A stretch of DNA of 64,000 bases, taken from Sporothrix humicola. Lineage: Eukaryota; Ascomycota; Sordariomycetes; Ophiostomatales; Ophiostomataceae. The stretch lies in NCBI GenBank assembly GCA_021396245.1, contig WNYE01000030.1, forward strand, positions 62,001-126,000, given 5' to 3'. The notes under the pieces are model-generated. The model saw only the letters and a list, made by a program, of their open reading frames with translations. It was not told the DNA's origin and ran no database searches. Both the position numbers and the translations under genes were made by a program. Position 1 is the stretch's first letter; each line of letters opens with the position of its first letter. This document shows, one piece after another, positions 45,552 to 58,962 of this stretch.

Positions 45552-48072
45552 ATGTAAGTCGAAGTCGGAGTCAATCAATGCCTTGTTGACGTCTTTTCTG
45601 CCACCTACTGACGCCATGGATCATTATAGGGCGACCGTTGTCCCGATCCCGCAAGGGAAGCCAACTGCTGTTGGCAATCACAGCAACAAGGAGAACATCC
45701 CCCGTTCTCGATTCCCAGCTCCCAAGGCTTTCGACACGCTCAGCAAGCCGTTCCGCTGCCCAGGCTCGTCTACCGCAAGCCCGGCTAGTAACCGGCCAGC
45801 GAGAAAGCGCAAGCGGGTAGACTACAAGGGCGCAGACGGCGGCGAGGATGGCGACAAACCATATACAAATGAAGACCGCCTGGCGTTGGCGACGCGAGAG
45901 GCCAACAAATTCCCCGTGTTCCGCGTGTTGGACAAGGAGCAAGCTTTTAGAAAAGTGTTTGTGGTCCCGCTGATCAACAAGTCGACTGCGGCATACAATC
46001 CCAGCCGCCCAGCTCCTGCATTGGGCATGCGCCAGGGCCGTGCCTTTGTTGCCAAACCTTTGCACGACCCGTCTGGCGAGTTTGCCATTGTGCTCTACGA
46101 TCCGACCATCGACGACAAGCCGAAGGAGAAGACGCCCGAGGAGATCGAGGCCGAGAAGGCAAAGGCAGAAGCCCCCAAGGTCGAAGTGCCCCTTGTGCAC
46201 AAGAGTTTGGCTGAGATTCTGGGCATCAAGAAACAGGTGCAAGAGGACAACCCTCGTGTCCCTGTGGTGATCGACCCCAAGCTGGCAAAGATTCTGCGTC
46301 CCCATCAGATCGAGGGTGTCAAGTTCATGTACAAGTGCGTCACTGGCATGATCGACGAGAAGGCCAATGGCTGCATCATGGCAGACGAAATGGGCCTGGG
46401 AAAGACGCTTCAGTGTATCACGCTCCTGTGGACGCTGCTGAAGCAGTCACCAGAAGCCGGCAAGACCACGATTCAGAAGGCCATTGTTGCTTGTCCGTCC
46501 AGTATGGTACGCAGCTGGGCAGACGAACTTGACAAATGGCTTGGCAAGGGCACAATCAACCCCTTTACCATTGACGGTAAGGCTTCCAAGGAAGAGCTGT
46601 CGCGGCAGCTTCGCCAATGGGCAATTGCCAGCGGACGTGCCGTTACGCGGCCGGTCATTATCGTCTCGTACGAGACGCTGAGACTGAACGTCGACGAGCT
46701 CAAGAACACAAAGATTGGCCTCATGCTTTGTGACGAAGGTCATCGTTTGAAGAACGGAGATAGTCGGACATTCAACGCCCTCGACAGCCTACAGGTGTCT
46801 CGGCGTATTATTCTCTCCGGCACGCCTATCCAGAACGATCTTTCGGAGTACTTTTCGCTGGTCAGTTTCGCCAACCCTAACCTGCTTGGCAACCGGCTGG
46901 AGTTCCGCAAGCGGTACGAGATCCCGATTCTCCGCGGCCGTGACGCAGATGCCGATGAGGAAGACCGCAAAGAAGGCGACAAGTGTCTTGCCGAGCTTCT
47001 TGCCATTGTCAACCGCTTCATCATCCGGCGCACCAACGACATTCTGTCCAAGTACTTGCCTGTCAAGTACGAGCATGTTGTTTTTTGCAATGCTGCTCCG
47101 TTCCAGCTCGATTTGTACAACTACTTTATCACGACTCCTCACATCCAGGCCCTCTTGCGCGGCAAGGGCAGTCAACCGCTCAAGGCCATCAATATCCTGA
47201 AGAAGCTTTGCAACCACCCAGATCTGCTCGATCTTGCTACAGAGCTACCTGGATCGGAGCGTTGCTACCCCGAAGACTACGTACCGAAAGATGCCCGTGG
47301 ACGGGACCGCGAGATCCGGTCCTGGTACAGTGGCAAAATGCAGGTGCTAGATCGGATGCTTGCGCGAATCCGGGCCGATACCAACGACAAGATTGTGCTC
47401 ATCTCCAACTATACCTCGACGCTCGACCTGTTTGAGAAGCTGTGCCGTCACCGTGGCTACGGTAACCTGAGACTCGATGGCACCATGAATGTCAACAAGC
47501 GCAAGAAGTTGGTGGACAAGTTCAACGACCCCAACAGCGAAGAGTTTGTCTTTTTGCTGTCGTCCAAGGCTGGTGGTTGTGGTATCAATCTGATTGGTGC
47601 CAACCGTCTGGTGCTGTTCGACCCCGACTGGAACCCAGCGGCAGATCAACAGGCCCTGGCTCGTGTGTGGCGTGACGGCCAAAAGAAGGACTGTTTTGTG
47701 TACCGCTTCATCACGACGGGCACGATCGAGGAGAAGATCTTCCAGCGCCAGAGCCACAAGCAGTCGCTGTCGACATGCGTTGTCGATTCGGCCGAAGACG
47801 TGGAGCGCCATTTCAGTTTGGACGGCCTCAAGGAACTGTTCCAGTTCCGCGGCGGCGGCGTGACAACAAGCGACACCCACGACACGCTCAAGTGCAAGCG
47901 GTGCCGACCGGACGGCAAGCAGTTCATCAAGGCGCCGGCCATGCTGTACGGTGACACGAGCACGTGGAACCACTTTGTGAACGAGGGCCTCAGCCAGATT
48001 CAGGATCTGCTTCTCCGGCAAGAGTGTGGTGACGAGGTTGTTTCTGCCGTTTTCCAGTATATTTCGCATTAA
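45552..48072 (+). CDS. rad54: DNA repair and recombination protein Rad54 (Snf2-family translocase)
   Basis: The best model has a first coding exon of only two bases, AT at 45552-45553, a 76-nt intron 45554-45629 (GTAAGT donor, CTGAC branch point, TATAG acceptor) and exon 2 at 45630-48072; 814 residues starting MATVVPIPQGK. The Snf2 ATPase motifs are all present: Walker A GLGKT at 256-260, DEGH at 369-372, SGTPIQNDL, and the helicase C-terminal QALARVWRDGQKKDCFVYRF. Near the C-terminus is the Cys-bearing LKCKRC. The N-terminus has the conserved NKENIP and FDTLSKPFRCPG segments. It remodels and translocates on dsDNA with Rad51 during homologous recombination in the nucleus. An ATG inside the intron at 45616 is in frame and gives MDHYRATVVP if the intron is retained. 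Confidence 0.96.
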
Positions 48073-48399
48073 AAGGGATGTGGAACTCCCGCCTCGCTGG
48101 TGTTTGCATTTTGTCACTATTTTCTTCTTTTTTTTTTCCATCCTCTTTTCATTGTTAGCATCACGAACGGGCGTTATTATGGCGCAACTGGGACACGAAT
48201 ATATTTAGAGCGAGACGAGGCTGTGGGGGTTGCTTTGCTTTATAGAAATATAACATCGAGTTTGCTGCTTGCTGTTTATTGCGTCTTTATTCTGTTCTTT
48301 CAAAAAACCTACATTGCTATGCTCTTTATATATAGACAATAAAAATCAAAAGACGTGTTCCAATCAAATCAAGACCAAATATCAAAATCAACTCCTTAT
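48073..48399. other. Convergent 3' UTR gap
   Basis: 327 bases between the RAD54 and UGGT stop codons. A plus-strand AATAAA near 48350 lies only ~50 bases before the UGGT stop, and minus-strand AATAAA signals (TTTATT) occur near 48277 and 48291, so the two mRNAs probably overlap tail to tail. Confidence 0.55.
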
Positions 48400-51300
48400 T
48401 TACAGTTCATCCCGCTCATGCGTCTCAACCTCCTTCTTTGCCTCACCCTTGTTGCCACCCAGCGGCTTCTGCTGTTCAGCGGCGTCGTCGCCACCGAAAC
48501 GGACTGGAGGCGGTGCAGTGTCCGAGGCGGACGATCCGCCCTGCCGGCGCCGCTTGTCGATAGCAGCAATCTCGTCGTCGTATACAGTCCACTCAGGCAC
48601 CTGGCGACGAGCACGGTCCAGCTTGGGCTCCTTAGTCTGCGGGTTGTTGCACAGATCAATGGTCTTGGCCGTCGTGAGCGCCTCGTCGCTGCACCACGTC
48701 TCGCACCACAGCCAGTCCTGGGGCAGGCTGAAGATGGGGATCTGGAACTGCATGTGGTTCGGCAGGTCCTGGTCGAGGTTGGCCAGACTGTTGGGGTCGG
48801 CCGACAGCGTGTGGTAGGTCTGGCGCAGACGATCGCCGGCTGCCAGCTCGCGGAACCGCCGCAGGTCGACGACGTAGAGGGCCGAGATGTGGTACGGCTG
48901 GCCGCGCAGGTAGTTGTTCCAGTAGCCCTGCTTCCAGAAGCGGAAGCCCTCCATCTCGGTGCGCGAGTCGCACATGGGCGTAAAGCCGTAGGGGGCGCCC
49001 TCCAGATCGAGCTGGACGAGATCGTACATGTCAGTGCGCACAATCTGGTCGGCGTCGACAAAGATGACCTTTTCGAGGGACAGCGGGAAGAGCACGTCGA
49101 GGAAGAGGATCTTGTAGCCCCAGATCTCGCGCTGCTTCTCCTTTTGCTGGCGCAGCCAGTGCGGCCACTTGTAGGTGACCATTTCGTACTGGAAGCCGTA
49201 GGCCTCGGCCAGGGTGGGGATAAAGTCCTTGAACGACGGCGACAGGAACTGCTCAATGAACCAAAACTTGACGGTGTGGTTCGTGTGGCGCATGACACTG
49301 ACCATCATGATGTTCAGCATGCGCTCGTACAGGTGGCCGCTGGCGACCGAGAAGATGTTGATGTCGGCCTGGGCCTCTGAGGCAGCAACTGCCCTGTCGC
49401 CGTCCTTGCCCTTACCAAGGATGCCTTCGGCAAACTTGAGGCCCTTGGCCACGTAGTCCATAGCGCCGCCGTGGGTAGACGCCGCGCCATCCTCGTTGAG
49501 GATCTCTTCCTTCTCCATGCCGGGCTTGCGGATGAGACGCGGGTACAGGGTGGTGCCCTGGAAGTTCATGAGGGCCACATCAGTGCCCTCGTCGCCGGGC
49601 GTCGCCACAACACCCTTGGAGCCGACACTCTCAATCGTGTAGATGTCTGAACTGCGGCCCTCTTTGAGCTTGATGTTGTAGTAGCCCGGGTTCGCCTTGA
49701 ACTGGAAGTAGCCCAGGTTGGCCATGATAATGGTGTCGGCAAAGTGCTCGTCCTTTTCGGTACCGAGAATAAGCTGGGCGCCACGAGGAGGCTGGCCACC
49801 GCGCTCCTGCGAGTGGCCCTCGATAAGAATGTGCTCGAGCTCATACGTTGCTTCGACGTCGGACTTGACTGAGCTGAGCTTGATGTTGTCAAGATCGTGA
49901 ACGGACACCTTGGGGGCAACCAGCCAGGCAGGTGGCACTTCCATTCCCAGGTTCAGGAGGGCCTCGGACGGAAGACCGTTGAACTTTGCGCCGAGCGCCT
50001 TGACCTTGCCGGCCTCGTCGAACAGAGGGGCAGGCTCAAGGACTGAGCGGTAGAAGCGCTTGACGGGGAGATCGTCGAGCCACTCACGCGGGTTCAAGAA
50101 GACACGCATGTAGACACCGTCGAGGCTGGACAGAGCCTTGAGGATGGGTGCCCACCGCTGGCCGATCTCGCTGGCCGGATCCAGGACTGCGTTGAAGTGG
50201 ATCGTTGCTGTGGAAGCGTCGCCGATCTCAAACGAAGTATGAGTCGTGTTCCACAGGTTGAACGAGGAAATACGGAGCGTAGGGGCGGAATCAAAGATGC
50301 CCTCAGGCAAATCAGAGATCGTGGACAGAGCAGTGATCGAGGTCAGCTTTGCAGCAGCCAGCGGGGACGAGACCTTGGCTGTCAGGTTCAGGTTCTCGAC
50401 AGCCGTGTAGACGGGCAGGATGCGCTCAGCCTGTTCGAACTCGAGGAAGACAAAGAAATCCTCCTCGCCGAAGGCATCGGCTTTGGAGATGGGACCAAGG
50501 ATGCGACCATTCAGGATAAGCACATTTGTGCCTGGCTGGACGGCAGCTGTTTCGCGGAAGCGCTTAAGTGCGACGACATATTCCGCTGTTGCCGGCTCCT
50601 TTGTGGCCAAGAGAGCCTTCAGGTCCTCCCAAGAAGCCGCGTCGGTGGCCTTGTCGAGGTTGCTCTTCAGGACCGAGTTGAAGTCGTGGCTGCTAGCTGC
50701 TGTGCTCGGGTTGTAGGCAATATCCAAACGGACACCTGGGTTGTTGACGCGGAACTGAAGGGCCGAGTGGAGGAGCTTGATGCCGTCTTCAGTGTCCAGG
50801 TCGACAACCGCAGTCAGGACGGCCCAAGTTTCCTTGGTGGACTCTTCGCTCGCCCCAATGACGGGGATCTGCTCAAAGAGATCGGCGTGCTCGGTGTGCA
50901 GCTTGTGGACATTGACCACGTGCAGGCTCTTCTCGTCCTCCGGGAAGATGTACGAGTTGCGTCTCGTCAACGCGCCCTCCAGGAAATGGCCGGCAACCCA
51001 CGAGTCCTCCTCGATTCTGCCAAAGTAGATGGCCTCTTGGACAATGCGGAGATGGCCAGCAATCTTGTTGCTCATGGTGGCGACCCAGTTCTTGTCGCGA
51101 GGAACAACGACGCCGTCGACAAAAATGGGAGGAATCGCCGAGTTGGCGCCAAGACGGCGAGCCCAGTGGCGAGCAAGCTCAACCTGCTTGTCGTAATCCT
51201 CGTTGGTAAAGATGTCTGCAAATGCTAGGGCTGTAGAGTCTTCACGAAGCTCACGGTCCTTGATAGCTGCTTTGAACACCTTTGCATCCGGCGAAGTAAC

Positions 51301-52987
51301 CTTCTTGTCAGCGAGCGACTGAGTCAGGTAGTTTGAGAGGGAGCCCAGGCCATACGTTTCCAACAAATGGTAAACAACCTTGGCCTGCTTCGCCGCCTCG
51401 GGGATAGTAGCCAGTGGGACGAGACCAAAGCGGATGGGCAGTTTGCGGCGAACAAACTCAAGAATCTGCTCAACGACCAGGCGCACATCCTCCAGATTGG
51501 AAAAGTCAACAGCGTAGACCTGGTTGAAGATGTCACGGCGAACCTGCGGAATTTGGCCAGGCATGCCGCCCCGAAGAAGTGCTCGGAGGCTCGTGGGGAA
51601 CTCGCTGTAGCGAGCATCCTTTTCAAGGTTGTTGACCCAAATAATGACACGCCCATCCTCGATCTCGTCTCTCCAGTCAAACCGGGGCGGCAGTGCTTCG
51701 GCCTTGGAAGCAGCGACGGCCTCGTGGCCAAGCACGTCAACGACTTCCTTGCCCGTGAGACCCAGCTCACGAACGCCGTTAATCATTGTCCTCTCGCGAC
51801 GGACAGTGTCGACGAGGGCTAGGGGCTGGATTTGGCGCTCAATCATCTGCACGCCATTCATCCAAAGAACGTTGGCGCCGGCCGGCACCATGACTCCACG
51901 ATTGCCGCGATGCTCCTCGATAAAATCCTTGGAGAAATTGTGTGCGGCAATCGAACTGGAGTACTTGGGAAAGTCCTGAGTGATCTTGAGGAGCGAGTCG
52001 AACGGGTTCTCGCTCTGGATAATATAGTCGGCCGTTTTTATGCCAAGCTCGGCGAGCTCAGACTTGGAAAGCGCCTTGAGGTCAGTCACTTCTGCCTCGC
52101 CGTCGAGGACGACCTCAGCAGGCGCCGCAGCCTTCTTCTTCTTAGCATCGGCATCGTCGGCCTCCCGATCGTCAATGACAATGTAGTCTGTTCTTTTGAG
52201 AGCCAACTCGACTCCATAGCCATTGACGGGCAAACGCTCAAGGTCGTCGCCCCGAGCTGTATCCGCAGAGCTCCGGACATGTCTCAGACGGTAGGTGAGC
52301 TCGCCAGCCTGAGACTTTTCCGCGAGAAGCTTGTGGAATGGCCCGAAGTCGGGTGACGTGATATCAGCGTAGAGGACAGCGTCGGGTCCATGGCCCTGCT
52401 TGATATCAAAGGGCAGTTCCCGCTCCTGTGTTTCGTGGCTGGCGATCTTGCCATGATTCTTGCTCAGGGATGGCGAGCAGTACTGGGCGCCGTTGTACAG
52501 AATCCATTGGCTACAATCTGTCTGGTCACCGGCAACAGAGCCCTCGACGGCCGTGTTGTAGAATTGGAAATGCGCCTCAATACGAGGAGCCGCGGAACGG
52601 AGGGATAATGCCAGCTTAAAGGTGGACAGTGCCTCTCCGCTAGAAATGTGACCATCCTCAGTGAGAAGAGTGACAAACTTGTCGTAGAGCTCGTGGTCTG
52701 TGGCCGCATTGGCAAAGTATCCGTCCGCAATGCGGTCAAGGATGGGGAAGTAGCTAGTTGCATTTTCCTGAGCTGCTGTTTCTCTGAGTTGTGTTAGTAC
52801 TAGAAATGGCTGATTTCCAACAGAAAATGTGTACTTACAGAAGCTCTGTCAGGTATGGGGGCGAGGGGAAGGCTGCGATCATCCCCACATCGATCGAAGG
52901 CCCGGCAGTTGCGAAAGAAGACTGGAGAACAAGGGCCGCCAAGACGGCGGCCGCCAGCCCCCGGGGCAGTTGTGGGATGCCCATCAT
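48400..52987 (-). CDS. gpt1: UDP-glucose:glycoprotein glucosyltransferase (ER folding sensor)
   Basis: Two exons, 52987-52839 and 52783-48400, with a 55-nt intron; 1510 residues, the usual family length. Exon 1 encodes a signal peptide (MMGIPQLPRGLAAAVLAALV onward). The N-terminal ~1150 residues are the thioredoxin-like and beta-sandwich folding-sensor region. From about residue 1180 (FSVASGHLYERMLNIMM) comes the GT24 catalytic domain with the metal-binding DAD in VIFVDADQIVRTDMYDL at about 1290 and GYWNNYLRGQPYHISALYVV. The protein ends HERDEL, an ER-retrieval signal of the H/KDEL type. It reglucosylates N-glycans of misfolded glycoproteins so that calnexin rebinds them. Without exon 1 the protein would lack a signal peptide, which is why that exon was sought. 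Confidence 0.96.
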
Positions 52988-54108
52988 GGCGGTTGTATAT
53001 TTTTGAAACCCAGGCAGCTCCGATGTCTGAAAGAACCAGCGTTCTCAGACCAATATGAGGGCTCCAGAGAAGGTGGTGAAATAAAAGATCCGTTGCTATC
53101 AGCTCCAGGCTCTCGCTGAACGGTGGCCCGCAAGGGGATGATGAGGGTATGGAAGCTAGAAAAGTAAGTCGTAAGTCGTATGCGAGCCTCGCTAGCCCTG
53201 ACAGAATAACTGTCTTCTCAATGCATGCTGCGGTGTCTCGAAGTGGCCGGATGAGATGGAGTTTAGATGATGTTGTCTTGAGAACACATCACAGAACAGC
53301 TGTACGAAAAGGGACTAGCGCATATTTGGAGCAACAGGGGTCTTGTAACGGCAGTCACGTGGAGCGCGTTAGAGAAGGGGTGATTCTGCAACAGCGCCGA
53401 GCGCTTTCATTGTCAGATTGAATCCAGGGCCAGAACTAGGCACCTACATAAATCAAATGGACATCTGGCATTTTGACATTCGAATTGAAATTGTAGTTGA
53501 TTGTCATTTCGAGTGAACCAATTATACAATATTGACCTTCTGCACGCTGTAATGCTGCCAGATAATGTGCATGCTAAAGCGCTGAGCATCCCTCGCACCT
53601 TCCCTGCCAGTGCCAAACATGTGAAGGAAGGAGCGCTGTGGTTGTGGCGGCAGGTGCGCCCAGCGATCAGTTTACGTGTCCAGTCCAGCTCAACGAACCC
53701 CTATTATCGCCCCAGCTAGCAACTCTCACCCCCTCGACCCCGCCATTGGAGCTCTTGATTGGCTGAAAGGGGCTTCTGATCCCCTCCCGGCGCGGATAAA
53801 CTATGGGGCGCTGCCTCAGGCGCCAACCATCCCACATTTTGGGGTCGCCAGGGAGGGCCATGCTTGCCTTCAGACGCTCCAGCTGCAATTCGGATTAGGA
53901 GACAATAAAGGTGGCCTCGAACGTCCCCTGTTGTCTGGCATCTAAACAACACATCCGCATCACACCGCCTGCCGGGCTTCCCTTTTGTCGACGGAGCTTT
54001 GGAAACACACACGATCCCGCCCGGCGCCCGACGACTGTCTTTATTTTCAATTCGAAACCCCTCCTTTATCGACACCAATCCGCCGCCGAGCGCGAAGCTA
54101 CGGTCAAG
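52988..54108. promoter_or_regulatory. Divergent promoter of the UGGT and coatomer-alpha genes
   Basis: 1.1 kb between two divergent starts whose products both act in ER-Golgi traffic. I see no coding frame and found no unfolded-protein-response element that I would defend. Confidence 0.5.
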
Positions 54109-57100
54109 ATGGCGACGTCGTCGCAGATGCTCACTAAGGTAAAGGATACCGTCCCAGGGCAGGCTGTAGCTGCATCCAGTCATCGGCCATCATCGATGAG
54201 GAGGTCCAATGCATACTGACACGCTGCAGTTTGAGTCCAAGTCCTCTCGTGCGAAGGGCATCGCCTTCCACCCCAAGAGGTAAGTCGCCAATCTCCCTTC
54301 CCCTCATCCCCGCCCCTTTTCTTGCGTCGATTTGGGGCTTCTGGGGCCCTGTGGACTATCAAGGACGCCTGTCCGTCTTGACAATCAGCTTGTGACTGAC
54401 AATTGGTGCTTTGCAGACCATGGATTCTCGTTTCTCTCCACTCGTCCACCATCCAGCTTTGGGACTACCGGATGGGGACTCTCATTGACCGCTTCGAAGA
54501 ACACGATGGCCCCGTCCGCGCCGTCGCTTTCCACAAGACCCAGCCCCTCTTCGCATCCGGTGGCGACGACTACAAGATCAAGGTCTGGTCGTACCAGACG
54601 AGACGGTGCCTCTTCACCCTCAACGGCCATCTCGACTACGTCCGCACCGTTTTCTTCCACGATGAGCTTCCCTGGATTGTCTCGTGTTCCGACGACCAGA
54701 CCATCCGGATATGGAACTGGCAGAACCGCTCGCTGAGTATGACGACACTCCCGCGGCGCCTCGCGTTGTTTATTGGATTCTGTTGTTTTGGGGGGAGAAT
54801 ACTAACAATGGCCTTTTTTTGAATATAGTCTGCACCATGACCGGACACAACCACTACGTCATGTGCGCCCAGTTCCATCCCAAGGACGATCTCGTCGTGT
54901 CCGCGTCTCTCGACCAGTCTGTTCGCGTCTGGGATATCTCCGGCCTCCGCAAGAAGCACTCCGCCCCGACGTCCATGTCCTTTGAGGACCAGATGGCCCG
55001 CCAGAACCAGAACCAGGCCGATATGTTTGGTAACACCGATGCGGTTGTCAAGTTCGTCCTGGAGGGCCATGATCGTGGTGTCAACTGGGTTGCATTCCAT
55101 CCCACGATGCCGTTGATTGTGTCCGCCGGCGACGACCGCCTCGTCAAGCTTTGGCGCATGAGCGAAACAAAGGCTTGGGAGGTTGACACTTGCCGCGGCC
55201 ATTTCCAGAACGCCTCGGGCTGTCTCTTCCACCCGCACCAGGACCTCATTCTCTCCGCCGGCGAGGACAAGACGATTCGCGTGTGGGATCTTAACAAGAG
55301 AACTGCCGTTCAGACTTTCAAGAGAGAAAACGACCGCTTCTGGGTCATTGCTGCCCACCCCGAGATCAACCTCTTCGCCGCCGGCCACGACAATGGCGTT
55401 ATGGTCTTTAAGCTCGAGCGCGAGCGGCCCGCCTCTGCCGTCTACATGAACAGCCTCTTCTACATCAACAAGGAGAAGCAAGTGCGCTCTTACGACTTCC
55501 TGAAGAACGTTGAATCCCCGACTCTTTTGTCACTCAAGAAGGTTGGCCCTGCCTGGGTGCCCCCTCGCACTCTTTCGTACAACCCTGCTGAGCGCTCGAT
55601 TCTTGTCACTTCGGCTGCCGACGGTGGCTCGTACGATCTCATCAACCTTCCCAAGGACGGCTCTGGCGCTGTTGAGCCGACTGAGCTGAAGCGCGGTTCT
55701 GGCAACTCTGCTATCTTCGTGGCCCGCAACCGTTTTGCTGTCCTCAACACCGCCACGCAGACAATTGACATCAAGGACCTGACGAACAACGTTACTCGCT
55801 CCTTCAAGCCTCCTGCAGGCACCACGGATATCTACTTTGGCGGCCCCGGCAACCTGCTTATCATCACCCCGACTGCCGTTCACCTGTACGACATCCAGCA
55901 TAAGAAGACCATCGCCAGCCTGAACGTCAACGGTGTCAAGTACGTTTCGTGGTCCAACGACAGCCTGTATGCGGCGCTCCTGAGCAAACACAATGTGACC
56001 ATTGTTACGAAGACGCTGGAGCAGGTCAGCACACTGCACGAGACGATCCGCATTAAGAGCGCCACCTGGGACGACGCCGGTATCCTGCTGTACTCGACCC
56101 TCAACCACATCAAGTACACCCTGCTGAACGGCGACAACGGTATCGTGCGCACTCTTGACCAGACCGTTTACCTTGTCCGCGTCAAGGGCCGCAACGTCTA
56201 CTGCCTGGACCGCTCAGCAAAGCCCAAGATCCTACAGATTGACCCCACCGAGTACCGCTTCAAGATGGCCCTGGTCAAGCGCAACTACGAAGAAATGCTT
56301 CACATTATCCAGACATCGTCGCTTGTTGGCCAGTCCATCATTTCCTACCTGCAGAAGAAGGGCTACCCCGAGATTGCCCTGCAATTCGTTCAGGACCCGA
56401 CCACCCGCTTCGAGCTGGCCATTGAGTGCGGCAACTTGGATGTTGCCGTCGAGATGGCCAAGGAGCTGGACAAGCCGAAGCTATGGTCAAGATTGAGCAG
56501 CGAGGCACTGGCCCACGGTAACAACCAGGTTGTGGAGATGTGCTACCAGAAGCTGAAGCAGTTTGACAAGTTGTCGTTCCTGTACCTGGCGACGGGCGAC
56601 AAGGCTAAGCTGGGCCGCATGGCCAAGATTGCCGAGCACCGTGGTGATTTTACGTCCCGGTTCCAGAACGCCCTCTACCTTGGCGATGTCGAGGACCGGA
56701 TACAGATGTTCAAGGAGATCGATCTTTGTAAGTTTCAACCCCGTTGTATGAATGTGCTTTCAGTCGGTTGCTTGTTTTACTGACCCCTGTATAGACTCTC
56801 TTGCGTTCATGACCGCCAAGGCTCATGGCTTGGAGGAGGAATGCCAGTCGATCCTGGAGGCTACCGGCGTCACAGAAGACCAGCTCACCATCCCGGACAA
56901 CCTGGGCGGTTCTTTGACGCCGCCAAAGCCGGTTGTCCCTACATACCAGGCCAACTGGCCGTCTAAGGGAACTTCTGTGTCCTTCTTCGAGAAGGCACTC
57001 CTGGGCCAGGTGGAGGGTCTGTCGCTCGAGGACGAGCCGTCAGCAGCTGCCAATGGCGGTGATGCTTTCGGCGCCGACGAGGCCGATGGTGGAGATGCCA

Positions 57101-58242
57101 AGAAGAACGGTAACCTGATGGATGTTGACGATGACGAGGACGTAGCTGGCTGGGATATGGGCGACGACATTGTCGCTGACCCTGATAACGACTTTGTCAA
57201 CGTTGAAAGCGCAGATGCTGGCGGTGCTGGCAGCAGCGAGGCGGATCTGTGGGCTCGCAACTCGCCATTGGCTGTTGACCACGTTGCCGGTGGCTCGTTT
57301 GAGACGGCAATGCAGCTCCTCAACCGCCAGGTCGGCGCTGTCAACTTTGCGCCACTGAAGCCGCGTTTCCTGGAGGTTTACCAGGCCACGAAGACATACT
57401 TGCCCGCATCGGCTGGCCTGCCACCTCTGGTCAACTACGTCCGCCGCAATGCCGAAGAGGCCGACCCAAGAAAGGTTCTGCCTATTATTCCCCGCGACCT
57501 GGAGTTCCTTGTTGAGAACGACCTGCAGCGCGGTTACGACTCGATGAAGAGCAACAAGCTTGAGGATGGCATCAAGACCTTCAAGGGCATCCTGCACGCC
57601 GTGCTGATCAACGCCGTGTCGAGTGAGTCCGAGGTGGACGAGGCCAAGAAGCTGGTCACGTCTGCCAGCGAGTACGCTGTTGCCATGAGCATTGAGCTGG
57701 CCCGGAGAAACCTGGGTGCGAACGACGTCGTTGCCAAGGACCCCAAGCTGCTCAAGCAGAGCCTGGAGCTGTCTGCGTACTTTACCATCCCCAAGATCGA
57801 GGTGCCGCACCGGCAGCTTGCCCTGCTCAACGCGATGAACCTGGCGGCGCGCAACAAGAACTACAACTCGGCCCTGAGCTTTGCCAACCGGATACTGGCA
57901 AACGGAGGCTCCGGCCGTATCCTCGAGACGGTAAGCATTCCCTGCACCCGTGACGTAATTTTATTTTTACCTTTAAGAACATCTACTAACACCTCCCAGG
58001 CCAAGAAGACCAAGGCGCAGTGCGAGCGTAACCCGAACGACGCGATCGACATCGAGTTTGATCAGTTTGCCGAGTTCGACGTGTGTGCGGCCAGTTTTAC
58101 ACCCATCTACAGCGGCACAGCGTTTGAGGAGTGCGCATTCGACGGCTCCAAGTACCACTCCAAGTACAAGGGCTCGGTCTGCCGCATCTGCGGCGTGTGC
58201 GAGATTGGCAAGCACGGCAGTGGCCTCAAGCTGTTTGCTTAA
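54109..58242 (+). CDS. cop1: Coatomer subunit alpha (COPI coat)
   Basis: Six exons: 54109-54138, 54230-54279, 54417-54736, 54829-56727, 56795-57930 and 58000-58242; introns of 91, 137, 92, 67 and 69 nt; 1225 residues, normal for the family. Residues 1-310 form a WD40 propeller (FESKSSRAKGIAFHPKRPW, IRIWNWQNRS, DQSVRVWDISGL, DKTIRVWDLN). Residues ~335-770 are the coatomer WD-associated region, and ~800-1225 the alpha-COP C-terminal domain, ending CRICGVCEIGKHGSGLKLFA, which binds epsilon-COP. An acidic linker lies between them (MDVDDDEDVAGWDMGDD). It builds the COPI coat for Golgi-to-ER retrieval; its propeller reads KKxx signals. The first coding exon is only ten codons. Confidence 0.97.
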
Positions 58243-58962
58243 TTGGGAACGCGGACGACAATCAAACTCTTCAAAGAAAAAAAATCGACATCACAACAAT
58301 CACCACCCACAACCCTTAATACGAGACAAAAGGAAAGGACACGAAGAAATGGCCTGTATACAGACAAAATAGAAAACGGAGAGGGCGATGGATGCAGGGC
58401 TTTTGTGACCTATGGGGACAGTTGCACTCACAGTATGGGGTTTACCAAGATAGTTTTATTTTTTGCTTGTTTTTTCAGGGCGTGTTTTGAAACGCAAAGT
58501 TTTATCTTATCTATGATTTTTCTTGCTTCTTTGTCTCTCTATCTTTCCCAGCATTAGACTGTTATCGGTGCCAGGTTTTTATGCTCTATGATGGTCTGAA
58601 ATTCCTGGGGTTCCTATTTCCTTTGCCACGTTTCGTCAAGGTCACCTCGGCGTATATTTATACCCTGTTGAACCACCGGGAATCATTATGGCAACAGAAG
58701 TTTGGGCTTGCTTTTTCGGATAATACTACCAGGGAAATTCAAATTTGATACAAGTTACACTGGAACAATTGCACTGTGATGATCGCTGTCTAGTAATTGG
58801 TCTTCTTTCACGCCTATTCACTTCGTATACGCTCGCTTTGTTGAAATTTGATGAAACTTTCTATGACGAAAACTGGCTATAATACAGAAACGCACTACTC
58901 CCCTAACACTCTTCTATTTCGACGTACTTTGCTTCCCACACGGAAAAAGAGACCTCCTTTTT
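58243..58962. other. Convergent intergenic region
   Basis: 720 AT-rich bases between the stop codons of coatomer alpha and Rpn12, holding both 3' UTRs. Nothing else is seen. Confidence 0.55.
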
